Of a stretch of 33,392 nucleotides of DNA, positions 1 to 10,492 are shown piece by piece (within the stretch, counting starts at the first letter, position 1; each line of letters starts with the position of its first letter). Made by a program: the position numbers and the translations under genes. The stretch spans positions 1-33,392 of the forward strand of contig JACRLI010000017.1 in NCBI GenBank assembly GCA_016235265.1. Direction: 5' to 3'. The notes beneath the pieces were generated by a model that had not been told where the DNA came from, made no database searches, and worked only from the letters and a program-made list of their open reading frames with translations. Origin of the DNA: Candidatus Eisenbacteria bacterium (lineage in GTDB: Bacteria; Eisenbacteria; RBG-16-71-46; JACRLI01).

Positions 1-1417
<1,417 letters not shown>

Positions 1418-1524
1418 GGTGGGATTCCGCCCCTCCCCTTGCCGGTGTGATGCCCGGCGCCGGCGTTCGGAGGCCCGTCTGGCGGGCGCGGCGGCGCTCC
1501 GGGCGAACGATGCGAATCCGTTCG

Positions 1525-1553
1525 AAGGTACACCAGGCAGCCCGGCCCGGCAA
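1525..1553 (-). promoter_or_regulatory. possible sigma70 promoter for the PLP enzyme gene
   Basis: Minus strand: TTGCCG (4 of 6), 17-base spacer, TACCTT (3 of 6). It lies about 110 bases upstream of the ATG at 1417, in the 224-base gap between the glycosyltransferase and the PLP enzyme. The rest of that gap is GC-rich and shows nothing else that I can name. Confidence 0.3.
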
Positions 1554-1641
1554 CGCGCCGGCGCGGGCCTGGCGCGATCCCCGCGGGCGCACAGAGCCGG
1601 GCGCGCGGATTCCCGGGGCGGGCTCCCGCGGGCGCCGGGGC

Positions 1642-2703
1642 TCAGGCGGGCACGGAATCCCGAAGCGAGCGAAGCACCCGGTCCAGGTGCTCGAAGTAAT
1701 TGCGCACGGTGAAGCTGGAGCGAGCGCGCTGAAGGGCCGCGCCGGCCAGGCGGGCGCGGAGAACGCCGTCGTCGAGGACGGATTGCAGCGCCGCGCGGAG
1801 GGCGCCGGGATCGCGGATGGGCACCGCCAGCCCGTGCACGCCGCTCTGGATGTAGCTGCGGGATCCCACCGGCTCGTTCAGGACCACGCACTTGCCCAGG
1901 TGCATCGCGGCACAGTAAGTGATGACTCCCGGGAAGCGCAGCGAGTCGTCGGGGGTGAGCGAGAGAGCCACCACCCGCGCTCCCGCGATCTGCCGGAAGT
2001 ACTCCAGGCGCGGGACGGTGCCCAGCAGGCGCACGTTGGGCGGCATGCGGCGCGCGTCCACGGCTTGCGGCGGCGCGGCCAGGCGGACCTCGATGGGAAG
2101 GTCGCGCACCGCCTCGAACAGCGTGGGGTAGTCGCGGTCCAGGATCCCGCCGGTGAAGATGTAGTCGCCGTCGCGGACCTCGAAGGCGGAGCGGTCCAGG
2201 TCCATGCAGAACGGCACCCACACGAACTTCTCGCGGGCGATGCCGAAGAACGACGCGTACCGCTCGATCTCCGCTTCGCAGAACACCTGGATGGCGCAGG
2301 CGCCGGCGGCGATGCGGCGGTGGTGGGCGCGGGAGAAGGCCTGGCGAAGAGTGTGCCGGGAGCGCGCGTGCCACTCCACGTCGAGCAGCACCAGCGGCGG
2401 CCACCGGCGGCCCAGCAGCCCGCGCACCAGCGAGTAGGCTTCCCCATACCGGCCCGCGACCACAGCGGCGGGGGCCGGCCGCAGCGACAACAGTCGGCGC
2501 GCGACATTCAGGCGGGCCATGCTCTCGGAGATGAAACCGGCGTAGCGCTGCCCGGACTGGGCCGACACCAGCGCCTCGTCGGCGACCAGCCGGTAGCCCT
2601 CCGGAAGCGTCCCGTTGGAGAGCAGCGTGGTGGGCCGCGAGAAGGCGACAGTCATCGGGAAGGACCGGGGCCCAGGGGCGACGAGATCTTCACGGACATC
2701 CAC
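1642..2703 (-). CDS. glycosyltransferase, GT4/GT1-like
   Basis: About 353 residues with the C-terminal half typical of GT-B glycosyltransferases: a strand-turn segment with [19 protein letters not shown], then the nucleotide-sugar-binding region with a conserved-looking E in [13 protein letters not shown] and the closing [19 protein letters not shown] helix pair. The donor and acceptor cannot be read from sequence. The start is uncertain: GTG at 2703 lacks a good Shine-Dalgarno, and an in-frame ATG at 2655 (MTVAFSRP) is equally plausible. The gene is divergent from the carbamate kinase operon and lies between it and the PLP enzyme. It has no obvious link to their nitrogen chemistry, so it looks like an insertion into the cluster. 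Confidence 0.8.
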   Translation of the reverse strand: MDVREDLVAPGPRSFPMTVAFSRPTTLLSNGTLPEGYRLVADEALVSAQSGQRYAGFISESMARLNVARRLLSLRPAPAAVVAGRYGEAYSLVRGLLGRRWPPLVLLDVEWHARSRHTLRQAFSRAHHRRIAAGACAIQVFCEAEIERYASFFGIAREKFVWVPFCMDLDRSAFEVRDGDYIFTGGILDRDYPTLFEAVRDLPIEVRLAAPPQAVDARRMPPNVRLLGTVPRLEYFRQIAGARVVALSLTPDDSLRFPGVITYCAAMHLGKCVVLNEPVGSRSYIQSGVHGLAVPIRDPGALRAALQSVLDDGVLRARLAGAALQRARSSFTVRNYFEHLDRVLRSLRDSVPA

Positions 2704-2750
2704 TCCGGCGCGGCGCGGGGCGTGTCAGGGGAAACCAGACGGTGCGGGAG

Positions 2751-2759
2751 AATGTAGCA
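2751..2759 (-). promoter_or_regulatory. extended -10 promoter candidate for the glycosyltransferase
   Basis: Minus strand TGC-TACATT, an extended -10 (TGn plus 4 of 6 hexamer bases). The predicted transcript start is near 2744, about 40 bases before the GTG at 2703. No matching -35 is seen. The same TGCTACA core appears in front of nth. Confidence 0.3.
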
Positions 2760-2806
2760 CATCCGGCGGGCCGGGCGCGGGGGTACGGCGGCCGGGAGCG
2801 CCCCCT

Positions 2807-2835
2807 TTGACTCCGCCGCCCGCTCCTGCTAGAAA
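2807..2835 (+). promoter_or_regulatory. sigma70-type promoter of the carbamate kinase operon
   Basis: TTGACT (5 of 6), exactly 17 bases, TAGAAA (4 of 6). The transcript start is predicted at about 2842, which falls between the two candidate start codons (ATG 2839 and ATG 2845). No Shine-Dalgarno precedes either ATG, so a leaderless mRNA is likely. Confidence 0.5.
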
Positions 2836-2844
2836 TCAATGATT

Positions 2845-3819
2845 ATGGCCGACACGATCCCACGCCCCGACACCCCCCCCGCCCTCGTGGCCATGGGGGG
2901 CAACTCCCTGCTGGATCCCGCCCTGCCACCGACCGTCGAGAACCAGTTCGCAGTGACCGCCCGGGCCGTCGCCCCGGTGGCCGAGCTCATCCGCCGCGGG
3001 CAGCACCTGGTGCTCACCCACGGCAACGGGCCGCAGGTGGGATTCATGCAGCTGCGCTCCGAACTGGCCAAGAACCAGATCCACGAAGTCCCGCTGGACT
3101 CGCTGGTGGCCGACTCGCAGGGCGCGATCGGTTACATGATCCAGCGCGACCTGCGCCAGGAGCTGGGCCGCCTGGGCCTGAAGGTCGAGGTGGCCACCGT
3201 GGTCACCGAGGTCGAGGTGGACCCGAACGACCGGGCCTTCACCGAGCCCACCAAGCCCATCGGCAAGTTCTATGGAGCCGCGGAGGCGGCTGAGCTCCGC
3301 CGGGAGCGCGGCTGGAACATGGTGGAGGACTCTCACCGCGGCTACCGCCGCGTGGTAGCCTCGCCCGCGCCCATCTCCATCGTGCAACTGGAGACCATCC
3401 GCCGGCTGGTGGCCCAGGGCGTGACCGTGATCGCGTGCGGCGGCGGCGGCATCCCGGTGATGCGCGGCAGCGACGGGCGCATCCGCGGCCTCGAGGCCGT
3501 GATCGACAAGGACCGCGCCAGCGCGCTTCTCGCCGTGAACCTGGGAGTGAAGCGCATGTACATCACCACCGGCGTGGACGCTGTCTACAGGGACTACCTG
3601 ACCGACCGGCGCACCGCGCTGCGCGAGACGACCGTCTCCGAGCTCAGGGAGATGGCCGCGCAGAAGCAGTTCCCTTCGGGGAGCATGGGGCCGAAGGTGG
3701 AGGCCGCCATGTACTTCCTGGAGCGCGGCGGTGAGGAGGTGCTCATCTGTCACCCGGAGGCGCTGGCCGAGGCGTTCGACGGACACGCCGGAACCCGCAT
3801 CCTCAAGGAGAGACCATGA
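2845..3819 (+). CDS. arcC: carbamate kinase (ArcC/YqeA family)
   Basis: Amino-acid-kinase fold enzyme interconverting carbamoyl phosphate + ADP and carbamate + ATP, cytoplasmic. Family blocks in order: ALVAMGGNSLLDP at the N-terminus, THGNGPQVG, the DSLVADSQGAIGYMIQ helix, ACGGGGIPV, AVIDKDRASALLA, and GSMGPKVEAA near the C-terminus. The length of about 324 residues is normal. I choose ATG 2845 because the promoter places the transcript start at about 2842; ATG 2839 would add only MI. First gene of a plus-strand operon. Its stop overlaps the ygeW start by four bases (ATGA), which fits a carbamoyltransferase-kinase pair that makes ATP from a carbamoylated catabolite. In the selenium/purine clusters the kinase is often called YqeA. 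Confidence 0.95.
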   Translation: MADTIPRPDTPPALVAMGGNSLLDPALPPTVENQFAVTARAVAPVAELIRRGQHLVLTHGNGPQVGFMQLRSELAKNQIHEVPLDSLVADSQGAIGYMIQRDLRQELGRLGLKVEVATVVTEVEVDPNDRAFTEPTKPIGKFYGAAEAAELRRERGWNMVEDSHRGYRRVVASPAPISIVQLETIRRLVAQGVTVIACGGGGIPVMRGSDGRIRGLEAVIDKDRASALLAVNLGVKRMYITTGVDAVYRDYLTDRRTALRETTVSELREMAAQKQFPSGSMGPKVEAAMYFLERGGEEVLICHPEALAEAFDGHAGTRILKERP

Positions 3820-4949
3820 CCCCGACCGCCGCCACGGCCCCCGACCGGAAGACCCTCGAGGGCCTCTTCGGGAAGAGCCTGCTGCTCACCACCGACTGGA
3901 CCGCCGCCGAGCTGGACGCGCTGCTGGCGGTGGCCTCCGGGTTCGAGGCCGCCGATTTCGCCGGCCGTCCCACGGCGCTCCTGCCGCACGAGCTGGCCTA
4001 TGCCCTGTTCTTCGACAACTCCACCCGCACCAAGTCGGCGTGGGCCGGCGCCGCGGCGCGGCTCGGCATGCAGCCGGTCATCGTGGACGGCAGCTCCACC
4101 CAGGTGGAGCACGGCGAGACCGCGGCCGAGACCGGCGCCATGCTGGGGATGAACGCCCACGCGCTGGGCGTGCGCCACGACCTGATCCTGGGCGAGGGCA
4201 ATCGCTTCATGCGCGAGCTCAAGCGCGGCATAGACGACTACCTGGAGGCCACCCGGGACCCGCGCAAGGTGGGGATCGTCAACCTGCAGTGCGACATCGA
4301 CCATCCCACGCAGACGCTGGCCGACCTCATGTGGCTGCGGCAGTACTTCCCGGACGGCATCCGGGGCCGGAAGATCGGCGTCTCATGGGCCTACTCGCCC
4401 AGCTACGCCAAGCCGCTGTCCGTGCCGCAGGGGCTGGCCACGCTGCTCACACGTTTCGGCGCGCACGTGACGCTGGCCCACCCCGAGGGTTACCGCCTGA
4501 TGGACGCGTGCATGAAGTCGGCGCAGGAGAGCGCGGCGGCCTCGGGCGGCTCATTCACCCTCACCCAGGACATGGACGCCGCGTTCCAGGACGCCGTGGC
4601 GGTGTATCCCAAGAGCTGGGGCCCCTACGACCTGATGCTGCAGCGCGTGGAAGCCAACAAGGCGCGCGACAAGGGCCGCATGGGCGAGATCGAGAGGCAG
4701 GCCCTGGAGCGCAACGCGAAGCACCGCGACTGGATCTGCGACGAGCGGCGAATGAAGCGGACCGCCGGCGGCGACGCGCTGTACATGCACTGCCTGCCCG
4801 CGGACATCGGCGACGAGGTGTCCGCCGGCGTGATGGAGCGCCACAAGGTGAACGTGGCCCGCCAGGCGAACAAGAAGGTGTACGTCATCATGGCGATGCT
4901 GGCCGTGGCCAAGGTGCCCGGACTGGCCGGCCGCCTGGCCCAGATCTGA
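3816..4949 (+). CDS. ygeW: knotted carbamoyltransferase YgeW
   Basis: Aspartate/ornithine carbamoyltransferase superfamily. Carbamoyl-phosphate loop STRTKSA at residues 69-75 (FFDNSTRTKSAW), HPTQT at 163-167, and HCLP at 325-328. The insert-rich, long form (377 residues) and neighbours carbamate kinase and YgeY point to the knotted YgeW branch rather than ATCase or OTCase; its natural substrate is unsettled for the family. I infer that it runs in the phosphorolytic direction, handing carbamoyl phosphate to the kinase just upstream. The start is fixed by the ATGA overlap with the kinase stop and by GGAGA upstream. Confidence 0.93.
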   Translation: MTPTAATAPDRKTLEGLFGKSLLLTTDWTAAELDALLAVASGFEAADFAGRPTALLPHELAYALFFDNSTRTKSAWAGAAARLGMQPVIVDGSSTQVEHGETAAETGAMLGMNAHALGVRHDLILGEGNRFMRELKRGIDDYLEATRDPRKVGIVNLQCDIDHPTQTLADLMWLRQYFPDGIRGRKIGVSWAYSPSYAKPLSVPQGLATLLTRFGAHVTLAHPEGYRLMDACMKSAQESAAASGGSFTLTQDMDAAFQDAVAVYPKSWGPYDLMLQRVEANKARDKGRMGEIERQALERNAKHRDWICDERRMKRTAGGDALYMHCLPADIGDEVSAGVMERHKVNVARQANKKVYVIMAMLAVAKVPGLAGRLAQI

Positions 4950-4968
4950 AGCCCCCCGCGGAGGATTC

Positions 4969-6525
4969 GTGCCCACCCCCGACCTGAAGCAGCTGGATGC
5001 GAGGATCGCGGAGCTGGCCGCGAAGTACCGGCCGCTCGCCGTCGAGATCCTGAAGGAAGCCATCCGCATTCCCGCCGACCACGTGGACCGCGCGCCGGAC
5101 CAGGGCGGCGATCCTCGGTGCGGGCTGAGCAATCACGAGGGGCCGCGGCTGGAGTATCTGCGGCGGCGCATCGTGGAGATCGGCGCCGTGCGGCGTCCCG
5201 ACGACGCGTTCTTCGACGAGTTCGGCAACCTGTGCTGGACCGCCGGAGACCCCGGCGACCCCATCCCCGCCTCCGAGAAGGCCGTCATCTACCTCGACGG
5301 CCACACCGACACCGTGAAGCCGCTGCGCGAACAATGGCACGCCAAGACCGGCGGGCTCGACCCGTATCTCGGACTGGTGGACCCGAAGAGGATCGACCGC
5401 GCCTTCCTGCGCCGCGAGCTCGGCTACCTCCCCCCCGACGGCGAGTGGGAGCACCTGGTCTTCGGCCGCGGCTCCGCCGACCAGCTGGGCGGGGTGGTGA
5501 GCCAGATCGTGTCCACCAAGGTGGCGATCGAACTGACGGAACTGGGGGCCCTGCGCGGCTGCATCGTGCGCGGGTACGGCACCGTGGCCGAGGAGGACAA
5601 CGACGGCGGCGGGCCGCTCTACATCATGCGCAGGTTCCTGCCGGGCAAGCCGGCCGAGCTGGTGCCGGACGTGGTGATCCTGACCGATTCCACGGGTGAC
5701 TCCGCCAGGGGCGCGCTGGGCATCTACCGCGGCCAGCGCGGGCGCATGCAGATCGAGGTGCGCGTCACCGGCAGGTCCTGCCACGGCTCCATGCCCTGGG
5801 AGGGCCTCAATCCGCTGGAGCACGGCGGGCACATCCTCGCGGAGGCCGCGGAGAAGTACGAGCAGCGCGAGGGCTTCCTGGATCACCCGTTCCTGGGCCA
5901 CGGCACCCGCACCGCCTCGTGGGCGGTGCTGGAGTCGCCCAGCGACTGCGCGGTGCCCGACCGGTTCACCTTCCGCTTCGACCGCCGCCTCACGGTGGGC
6001 GAGACCCCGGAGCAGGCCGTGGCCGACGTGGCCGGCCTCGAGACGGTGCGCCTCGCGCGCGCCGCGGGGCTCAAGGTGGAGGTGGGCGTGCCCACCTACG
6101 ACCAGCCCACCTGGAAGAACTACGTGCCCGGGAACCCCCAGATCTACATGAGCTGGATGACGCCCGAGGAGCACCCCGCCATCCGCGCCGCCGTGGACGC
6201 GTATTCGGGCGCGCTCTCGCCGCACATCCCCGCGGGCGGCACCCTGGGCGCGCTGCGCCGGGAGCCGCGCGTGGACCGCTGGGTCTTCTCCACCGACGGC
6301 GTCGGCTTCCCGGTGCCGGCCGCCGACCGCTCCATCGCCGTGCCCGAGGGCAAGCGCTGGGTGAGTTCGGGCGGCTTCCGCCACCCGGCCATGCTGGGCT
6401 TCGGGGTGGGAATCGAGCAGAACACGCACAAGATCGGCGAGTGCTCGGACTCGCGCGAGCTGCAGCACGCGATCGCCTTCCTGGCGAGGTTTCCGAGCGC
6501 CTACGCCACGGCGCGCACGCGCTGA
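4969..6525 (+). CDS. ygeY: YgeY-type M20 family metallohydrolase
   Basis: GTG start at 4969 behind GGAGG with a 4-base spacer, 19 bases after ygeW. Di-zinc M20 amidohydrolase/peptidase: metal site GHTDTV (H112, D114), bridging Asp D171 in GRGSADQLGG, base and ligand E208-E209 in TVAEEDNDGG, and a dimerisation-domain region around CHGSMPWEGLNPLEHG. About 518 residues; the extra length over a typical 400-residue M20 enzyme comes from insertions such as that at 120-160. Family knowledge: YgeY hydrolases occur in genomes with selenium-dependent molybdenum hydroxylases. The substrate is unproven, probably an N-carbamoyl or peptide-like intermediate. Same operon as carbamate kinase and ygeW. Confidence 0.9.
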   Translation: MPTPDLKQLDARIAELAAKYRPLAVEILKEAIRIPADHVDRAPDQGGDPRCGLSNHEGPRLEYLRRRIVEIGAVRRPDDAFFDEFGNLCWTAGDPGDPIPASEKAVIYLDGHTDTVKPLREQWHAKTGGLDPYLGLVDPKRIDRAFLRRELGYLPPDGEWEHLVFGRGSADQLGGVVSQIVSTKVAIELTELGALRGCIVRGYGTVAEEDNDGGGPLYIMRRFLPGKPAELVPDVVILTDSTGDSARGALGIYRGQRGRMQIEVRVTGRSCHGSMPWEGLNPLEHGGHILAEAAEKYEQREGFLDHPFLGHGTRTASWAVLESPSDCAVPDRFTFRFDRRLTVGETPEQAVADVAGLETVRLARAAGLKVEVGVPTYDQPTWKNYVPGNPQIYMSWMTPEEHPAIRAAVDAYSGALSPHIPAGGTLGALRREPRVDRWVFSTDGVGFPVPAADRSIAVPEGKRWVSSGGFRHPAMLGFGVGIEQNTHKIGECSDSRELQHAIAFLARFPSAYATARTR

Positions 6526-6551
6526 GCGACACCGGCGGGGACGGCTCCGGG

Positions 6552-6574
6552 CCGGGGCCGCCCCGGGCCCGCAC
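6552..6574 (+). other. GC-rich hairpin in the ygeY-xdh gap
   Basis: In the 121-base gap between ygeY and the xanthine dehydrogenase gene, a self-complementary block (arms GGGCC-GGGG and CCCC-G-GGCCC) can form a stable stem with one bulged G. No T-tract follows, so it is not a classic terminator. It may be a processing or attenuation site inside the operon. No promoter with a recognisable -35/-10 was seen in this gap. Confidence 0.3.
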
Positions 6575-6646
6575 CCCCGCGCGCGGGCGACTCCCGGGAG
6601 AACCACACAGGACGACGGGCGGACCGCGCCCGGGGAAACCACGCTC

Positions 6647-9286
6647 ATGCTGCAGGTCGAATTCACGCTGAACGGCACGCAGGTCCGCACCGAGGCGCGC
6701 GAGGGCGAGACGCTGCTGGACGTCCTCCGCCACCGCCTCGGAATCACCTCCCCCAAGAAGGGCTGCCAGCCGCAGGGCAAGTGCGGCGCGTGCCTGGCGC
6801 TGGTGGACGGCGAGCCGCGCGTAACCTGCACCGTGCCCGCGGAGCGGGCCTCGGGGCTCACGGTGATCACGCTGGAGGGCCTCCCGGAGTCCGAGCGCAC
6901 GCTGTTCGCCGACGCCTTCGCCGCCACCGGCGCGGTGCAGTGCGGCTTCTGCATCCCGGGCATCGTGATCCGCGCCCGGCACCTCCTGGGCACCACTCCC
7001 GATGCCACGCGCGCGCAGATCGTCGAGTCGCTTGACGAGAACCTGTGCCGCTGCACCGGCTACGTGAAGGTCATCGAGGCCATCGAGATGGTGGCCGCGG
7101 CCCGGCGGGGCGGACCCCTGCCCGCGCCGCTCGCCGAGGGCGGCGTGGGCGCGCGCGTGCGGCGCTACCGCGTGGCCGACCTGGTCCTGGGCCGCCGGCC
7201 GTTCGTGGACGACCTGTCCCGGCCCGGCATGCTCTTCGGCGCCCTGAGGCTCAGCGACCACGCCCGGGCGCGCGTGCGGCGCATCGACACCTCCCGGGCC
7301 CGCGCCCTGCCCGGCGTCGGGGCGGTGGTCACCGCCGCGGACGTGCCCGGTGAGCGCTGGAACGGCATCCTGTACGAGGACTGGCCCGCGTTCGTGGCCG
7401 AAGGCGAGGAAGTCCGTTATGTGGGCGATGTGCTGGCCGCGGTGGCGGCGGTGGACGAGGTGACCGCGCGGCAGGCCGCCGCGCTGGTGGAGGTGGACTA
7501 CGAGCCGCTGCCCGCGGTGCCGGGCCCGGCGGAGTCGCTCCGCGAGGGGGCGCCACAGGTGAACCCGAAGCACGCCAACCTGCTCTCCCGTTCGGTGATC
7601 CGCCGCGGTGACGCGGAGGCGGCGCTCCGGGCCAGCGCGCACACGGTGTCCGGCACGTGGCGCACGCAGCGCATCGAGCACCTGTTCCTGGAGCCCGAGA
7701 GCGCCCTGGCCGAGCCGAAGCCGGATGGGACGCTGCACCTGTACACCGGCGGTCAGGGCATCTTCGACGACCGCCGCCAGGTGGCGAAGCTCCTCGCGGT
7801 GCCCGAGGAACGCATCTTCGTGGAGCTGGTGCCCAACGGCGGCGGCTTCGGTGGCAAGGAGGACATGTCGGTGCAGGCGCAGACGTGCCTGCTGGCGTGG
7901 GTGACCCAGCGGCCGGTGAAGCTCACGCTCACCCGCGACGAGTCGGTGCGCGTGCATCCCAAGCGCCACCCGATCACCATCGAGCTTTCCGCCGGCTGCG
8001 ACGCGGAGGGCCGCCTCACCGCCGTTCGGGCGCGCCTGACCGGCGACTCCGGGGCCTATGCCTCGGTGGGCAGCAAGGTCCTGGAGCGCGCCGCGGGCCA
8101 CGCGTGCAGCACCTACAGGGTTCCGCACGTGGACGTGGAATCGGTGGCCGCCTACACCAACAACCCGCCCTGCGGCGCCATGCGCGGCTTCGGGGTCAAC
8201 CAGGCCACCTTCGCCATGGAGGGGGCGCTGGATCTGCTGGCCGCCAAGGCCGGCCTGGACCGCTGGGAGATCCGCTGGCGCAACGCCGTGGACGTGGGCG
8301 ACATGCTCACCACCGGCCAGGTGCTGGAGAAGTCCTGCGGCCTGCGGCGGACATTGCAGGCGGTGAAGCCGCGCTACGACGAGTTCGTGAGACAGGGCCG
8401 CGCCGTGGGCATCGCCTGCGGGCTGAAGAACAGCGGGCTCGGCAACGGGGCGCTGGAGTGGGGCAAGGCGCGGCTGGTGCCGGAGCCCGACGGCACCATC
8501 TCGCTGTACAACGGCTACACCGAGATGGGACAGGGCCTGCTCACGGTGTTCTCGCAGCTGGCCTCCGAGGTGACCGGCCTGCCGGTGGCCGTCTTTCGCC
8601 CCAAGGTGGACGCCACCTTCGCCCTGGGTTGCGGCCAGACCACCGGCTCGCGCGCCACGCTGATCGGAGGGCGCGCCGTGGTGGCCGCCGCCCGCCGCCT
8701 GCGGGAGGCGCTGGATTCCGGAAGCCCACTGGCGGATCTCACCGGCCAGGTGTTCGCCGGCGACGAGAAGATCGACGACACCCACCCGCTGGGCGCGGAC
8801 GTCCCCAACCCCAAGACCCACACCTCCTACGGCTTCGCCACGCAGGTGTGCGCACTGGACGCCACCGGCCGGGTGGAGAAGTTCGTGGCCGCGCACGACG
8901 TGGGCCGCGCCATCAACCCCACCCTGTGCGAGGGCCAGATCCAGGGCGCCATCCACATGGGGCTGGGCTACGCGCTCACCGAGGAGCTCCCGTGCGCGGA
9001 CGGCATGCCGGTGACTTCGAAGGTGCGCCAGCTGGGCGTGCTGCGCGCCAAGGACATGCCGGAGGTGGAAGTGATCCTGGTGGAGGAGGCCGAGCCCGAG
9101 GGCCCGTTCGGAGCCAAGGGCCTGGGCGAGATCGGCCTGGTGCCCACCGCCGCCGCCGTGGCCGGCGCGCTGGAGGCCTTCGACGGCGTGCGGCGCACGG
9201 TGCTGCCCATGAAGGACTCCCCCGCCGGCAGGGCCATGAGCGTGGGCCGCATCCACGCGAAGGCGCCGAAGGAGACCTGGCGGTGA
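6647..9286 (+). CDS. xanthine dehydrogenase-like molybdenum hydroxylase with fused 2Fe-2S domain (selenium-dependent type)
   Basis: 879 residues in one chain. The N-terminal ferredoxin-like 2Fe-2S domain has C40, C46, C49 and C61; the second 2Fe-2S domain has C99, C102, C134 and C136 (CGFC...CRC). The molybdopterin domains follow, with [22 protein letters not shown] and [16 protein letters not shown]; the Glu of GLGEIG matches the catalytic base of the xanthine oxidase family. No FAD domain is present. This layout and length fit the selenium-dependent xanthine dehydrogenase/XdhD group, which hydroxylates purines such as hypoxanthine or xanthine in the cytoplasm. The cluster context (YgeW, YgeY, SsnA) supports this; selenium use itself is inferred. 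Start ATG 6647; the stop overlaps the next GTG by 4 bases. Confidence 0.92.
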   Translation: MLQVEFTLNGTQVRTEAREGETLLDVLRHRLGITSPKKGCQPQGKCGACLALVDGEPRVTCTVPAERASGLTVITLEGLPESERTLFADAFAATGAVQCGFCIPGIVIRARHLLGTTPDATRAQIVESLDENLCRCTGYVKVIEAIEMVAAARRGGPLPAPLAEGGVGARVRRYRVADLVLGRRPFVDDLSRPGMLFGALRLSDHARARVRRIDTSRARALPGVGAVVTAADVPGERWNGILYEDWPAFVAEGEEVRYVGDVLAAVAAVDEVTARQAAALVEVDYEPLPAVPGPAESLREGAPQVNPKHANLLSRSVIRRGDAEAALRASAHTVSGTWRTQRIEHLFLEPESALAEPKPDGTLHLYTGGQGIFDDRRQVAKLLAVPEERIFVELVPNGGGFGGKEDMSVQAQTCLLAWVTQRPVKLTLTRDESVRVHPKRHPITIELSAGCDAEGRLTAVRARLTGDSGAYASVGSKVLERAAGHACSTYRVPHVDVESVAAYTNNPPCGAMRGFGVNQATFAMEGALDLLAAKAGLDRWEIRWRNAVDVGDMLTTGQVLEKSCGLRRTLQAVKPRYDEFVRQGRAVGIACGLKNSGLGNGALEWGKARLVPEPDGTISLYNGYTEMGQGLLTVFSQLASEVTGLPVAVFRPKVDATFALGCGQTTGSRATLIGGRAVVAAARRLREALDSGSPLADLTGQVFAGDEKIDDTHPLGADVPNPKTHTSYGFATQVCALDATGRVEKFVAAHDVGRAINPTLCEGQIQGAIHMGLGYALTEELPCADGMPVTSKVRQLGVLRAKDMPEVEVILVEEAEPEGPFGAKGLGEIGLVPTAAAVAGALEAFDGVRRTVLPMKDSPAGRAMSVGRIHAKAPKETWR

Positions 9287-10455
9287 CGGTCTCGCAGTCC
9301 TCCGCGGGCGCGGCCCCCGCCGCCCGGCTCGCGCCGGACCCCCGCAGGACGGCGCTGGCCGGGGAGATCACCCGACCGGGCTACGTGAACGCCCACACCC
9401 ACCTCTACAGCGGCCTGGCCCCGATGGGAATGCCCGCGCCCCGCGTCGCGCCGCGCAGCTTCATCGAGATCCTCGAGCGTGTGTGGTGGCGGCTGGACCG
9501 TGCGCTGGACGCGGATTCGCTGCGGGCATCGGCGCGCCTGTACGTGGCCGAAGCGCTGCTCAAGGGCACCACCGCGCTGATTGACCACCACGAGTCGCCC
9601 GGGTTCATCGAGGGCTCGCTGGACGTGCTGGCGGACGCGTGCGAGGAGTTGGGGATCCGCGCCGCGCTGTGCTTCGGCGCCACCGAGCGCAACGGCGGCC
9701 GCGCGGAGGCCCGCCGCGGGCTGCAGGAGTGCCGGCGGTTCTGCCGGGCGAGGCACGGCCGCCGCGTCCGGGGGCTCGTGGGGCTGCACGCGTCCTTCAC
9801 CGTTTCCGACGACACCGTGCGCGAGGCCGGCGAACTGTGCCAGGAACTGGGCACCGTGATCCACGTGCACGTGGCCGAGGACGTCGCCGACGTGGAGGAC
9901 GCCCGGCGCCGCGGCTACCCGGGGCCCCTGGAGCGGCTGCGCAACCTGGGCGCCCTGCCCGAAGGCTCGGTGCTGGCGCACGGCGTCCACCTGACCGAGG
10001 CACAGGTGCGCGGCGCGTCCCAGCGCGGCTGCTGGCTGGTACAGAATCCCAGGTCCAACGCGGGCAACGGAGTGGGTTACCCTCGCGCGCTGTCCGCCAG
10101 CCGCCGGGTGGCGCTGGGCACCGACGGCTATCCCGCGGACATGCCCGTGGAGCTGGATGCACTGGTTCGCCAGGCACTGGAGCTGGAGCCCGGCACGCCG
10201 ACCCCCGAGGTGGCCCGCCGCCTGGACGCGGGGCGCACGCTGATCTCGCAGCTGTTCCCGAATTCGGAGGGTCCCGCCGCCGGGGAGGTCGTGGTGCGGC
10301 GGCTCGACTCCGGCGGCGAAGCGGTGGAACGCGTGACCATTGACGACCAGGTGGTGGTGATCGGCGGGCGGCTGCTCACCGGCGACATCGACGAAATCCG
10401 GGTGCAGGCGCGCGAGGAGGCCGCGCGCCTGTGGCACCGCATGGAGGCGCTGTAG
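9283..10455 (+). CDS. ssnA: SsnA-like amidohydrolase (aminohydrolase), short N-terminus
   Basis: GTG at 9283 overlaps the xdh stop (GTGA), with GGAG upstream. 390 residues of the metal-dependent amidohydrolase TIM barrel: HTH at 38-40 ([12 protein letters not shown]), a second-strand His in [28 protein letters not shown] as in SsnA, and the metal Asp in [10 protein letters not shown]. Deaminates or hydrolyses a purine- or guanidine-like substrate; the exact one is unknown. Only 37 residues precede HTH, against about 60 in typical SsnA/chlorohydrolases, so the first strands of the small beta-sandwich are missing. The frame stays open upstream inside xdh, but that sequence has no family likeness. 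Last gene of the operon, convergent with the thioredoxin-like gene 37 bases away; that gap has only a weak 5-bp hairpin (10463-10479). Confidence 0.85.
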   Translation: MTVSQSSAGAAPAARLAPDPRRTALAGEITRPGYVNAHTHLYSGLAPMGMPAPRVAPRSFIEILERVWWRLDRALDADSLRASARLYVAEALLKGTTALIDHHESPGFIEGSLDVLADACEELGIRAALCFGATERNGGRAEARRGLQECRRFCRARHGRRVRGLVGLHASFTVSDDTVREAGELCQELGTVIHVHVAEDVADVEDARRRGYPGPLERLRNLGALPEGSVLAHGVHLTEAQVRGASQRGCWLVQNPRSNAGNGVGYPRALSASRRVALGTDGYPADMPVELDALVRQALELEPGTPTPEVARRLDAGRTLISQLFPNSEGPAAGEVVVRRLDSGGEAVERVTIDDQVVVIGGRLLTGDIDEIRVQAREEAARLWHRMEAL

Positions 10456-10492
10456 GAGCTTCCGGGGTCGCGCTCCCCGCCCTCCGGGCCCG

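Noticed and set aside
2839..2844. ATG 2839 as the start of carbamate kinase.
   Set aside because: It lies upstream of the predicted transcript start and has no ribosome site; it would add only two residues. Not excluded.
6071..9256. A long minus-strand open frame of about 1,060 codons antisense to the xanthine dehydrogenase gene.
   Set aside because: No domain likeness, shadow-type composition, and the plus strand encodes a complete, recognisable enzyme.
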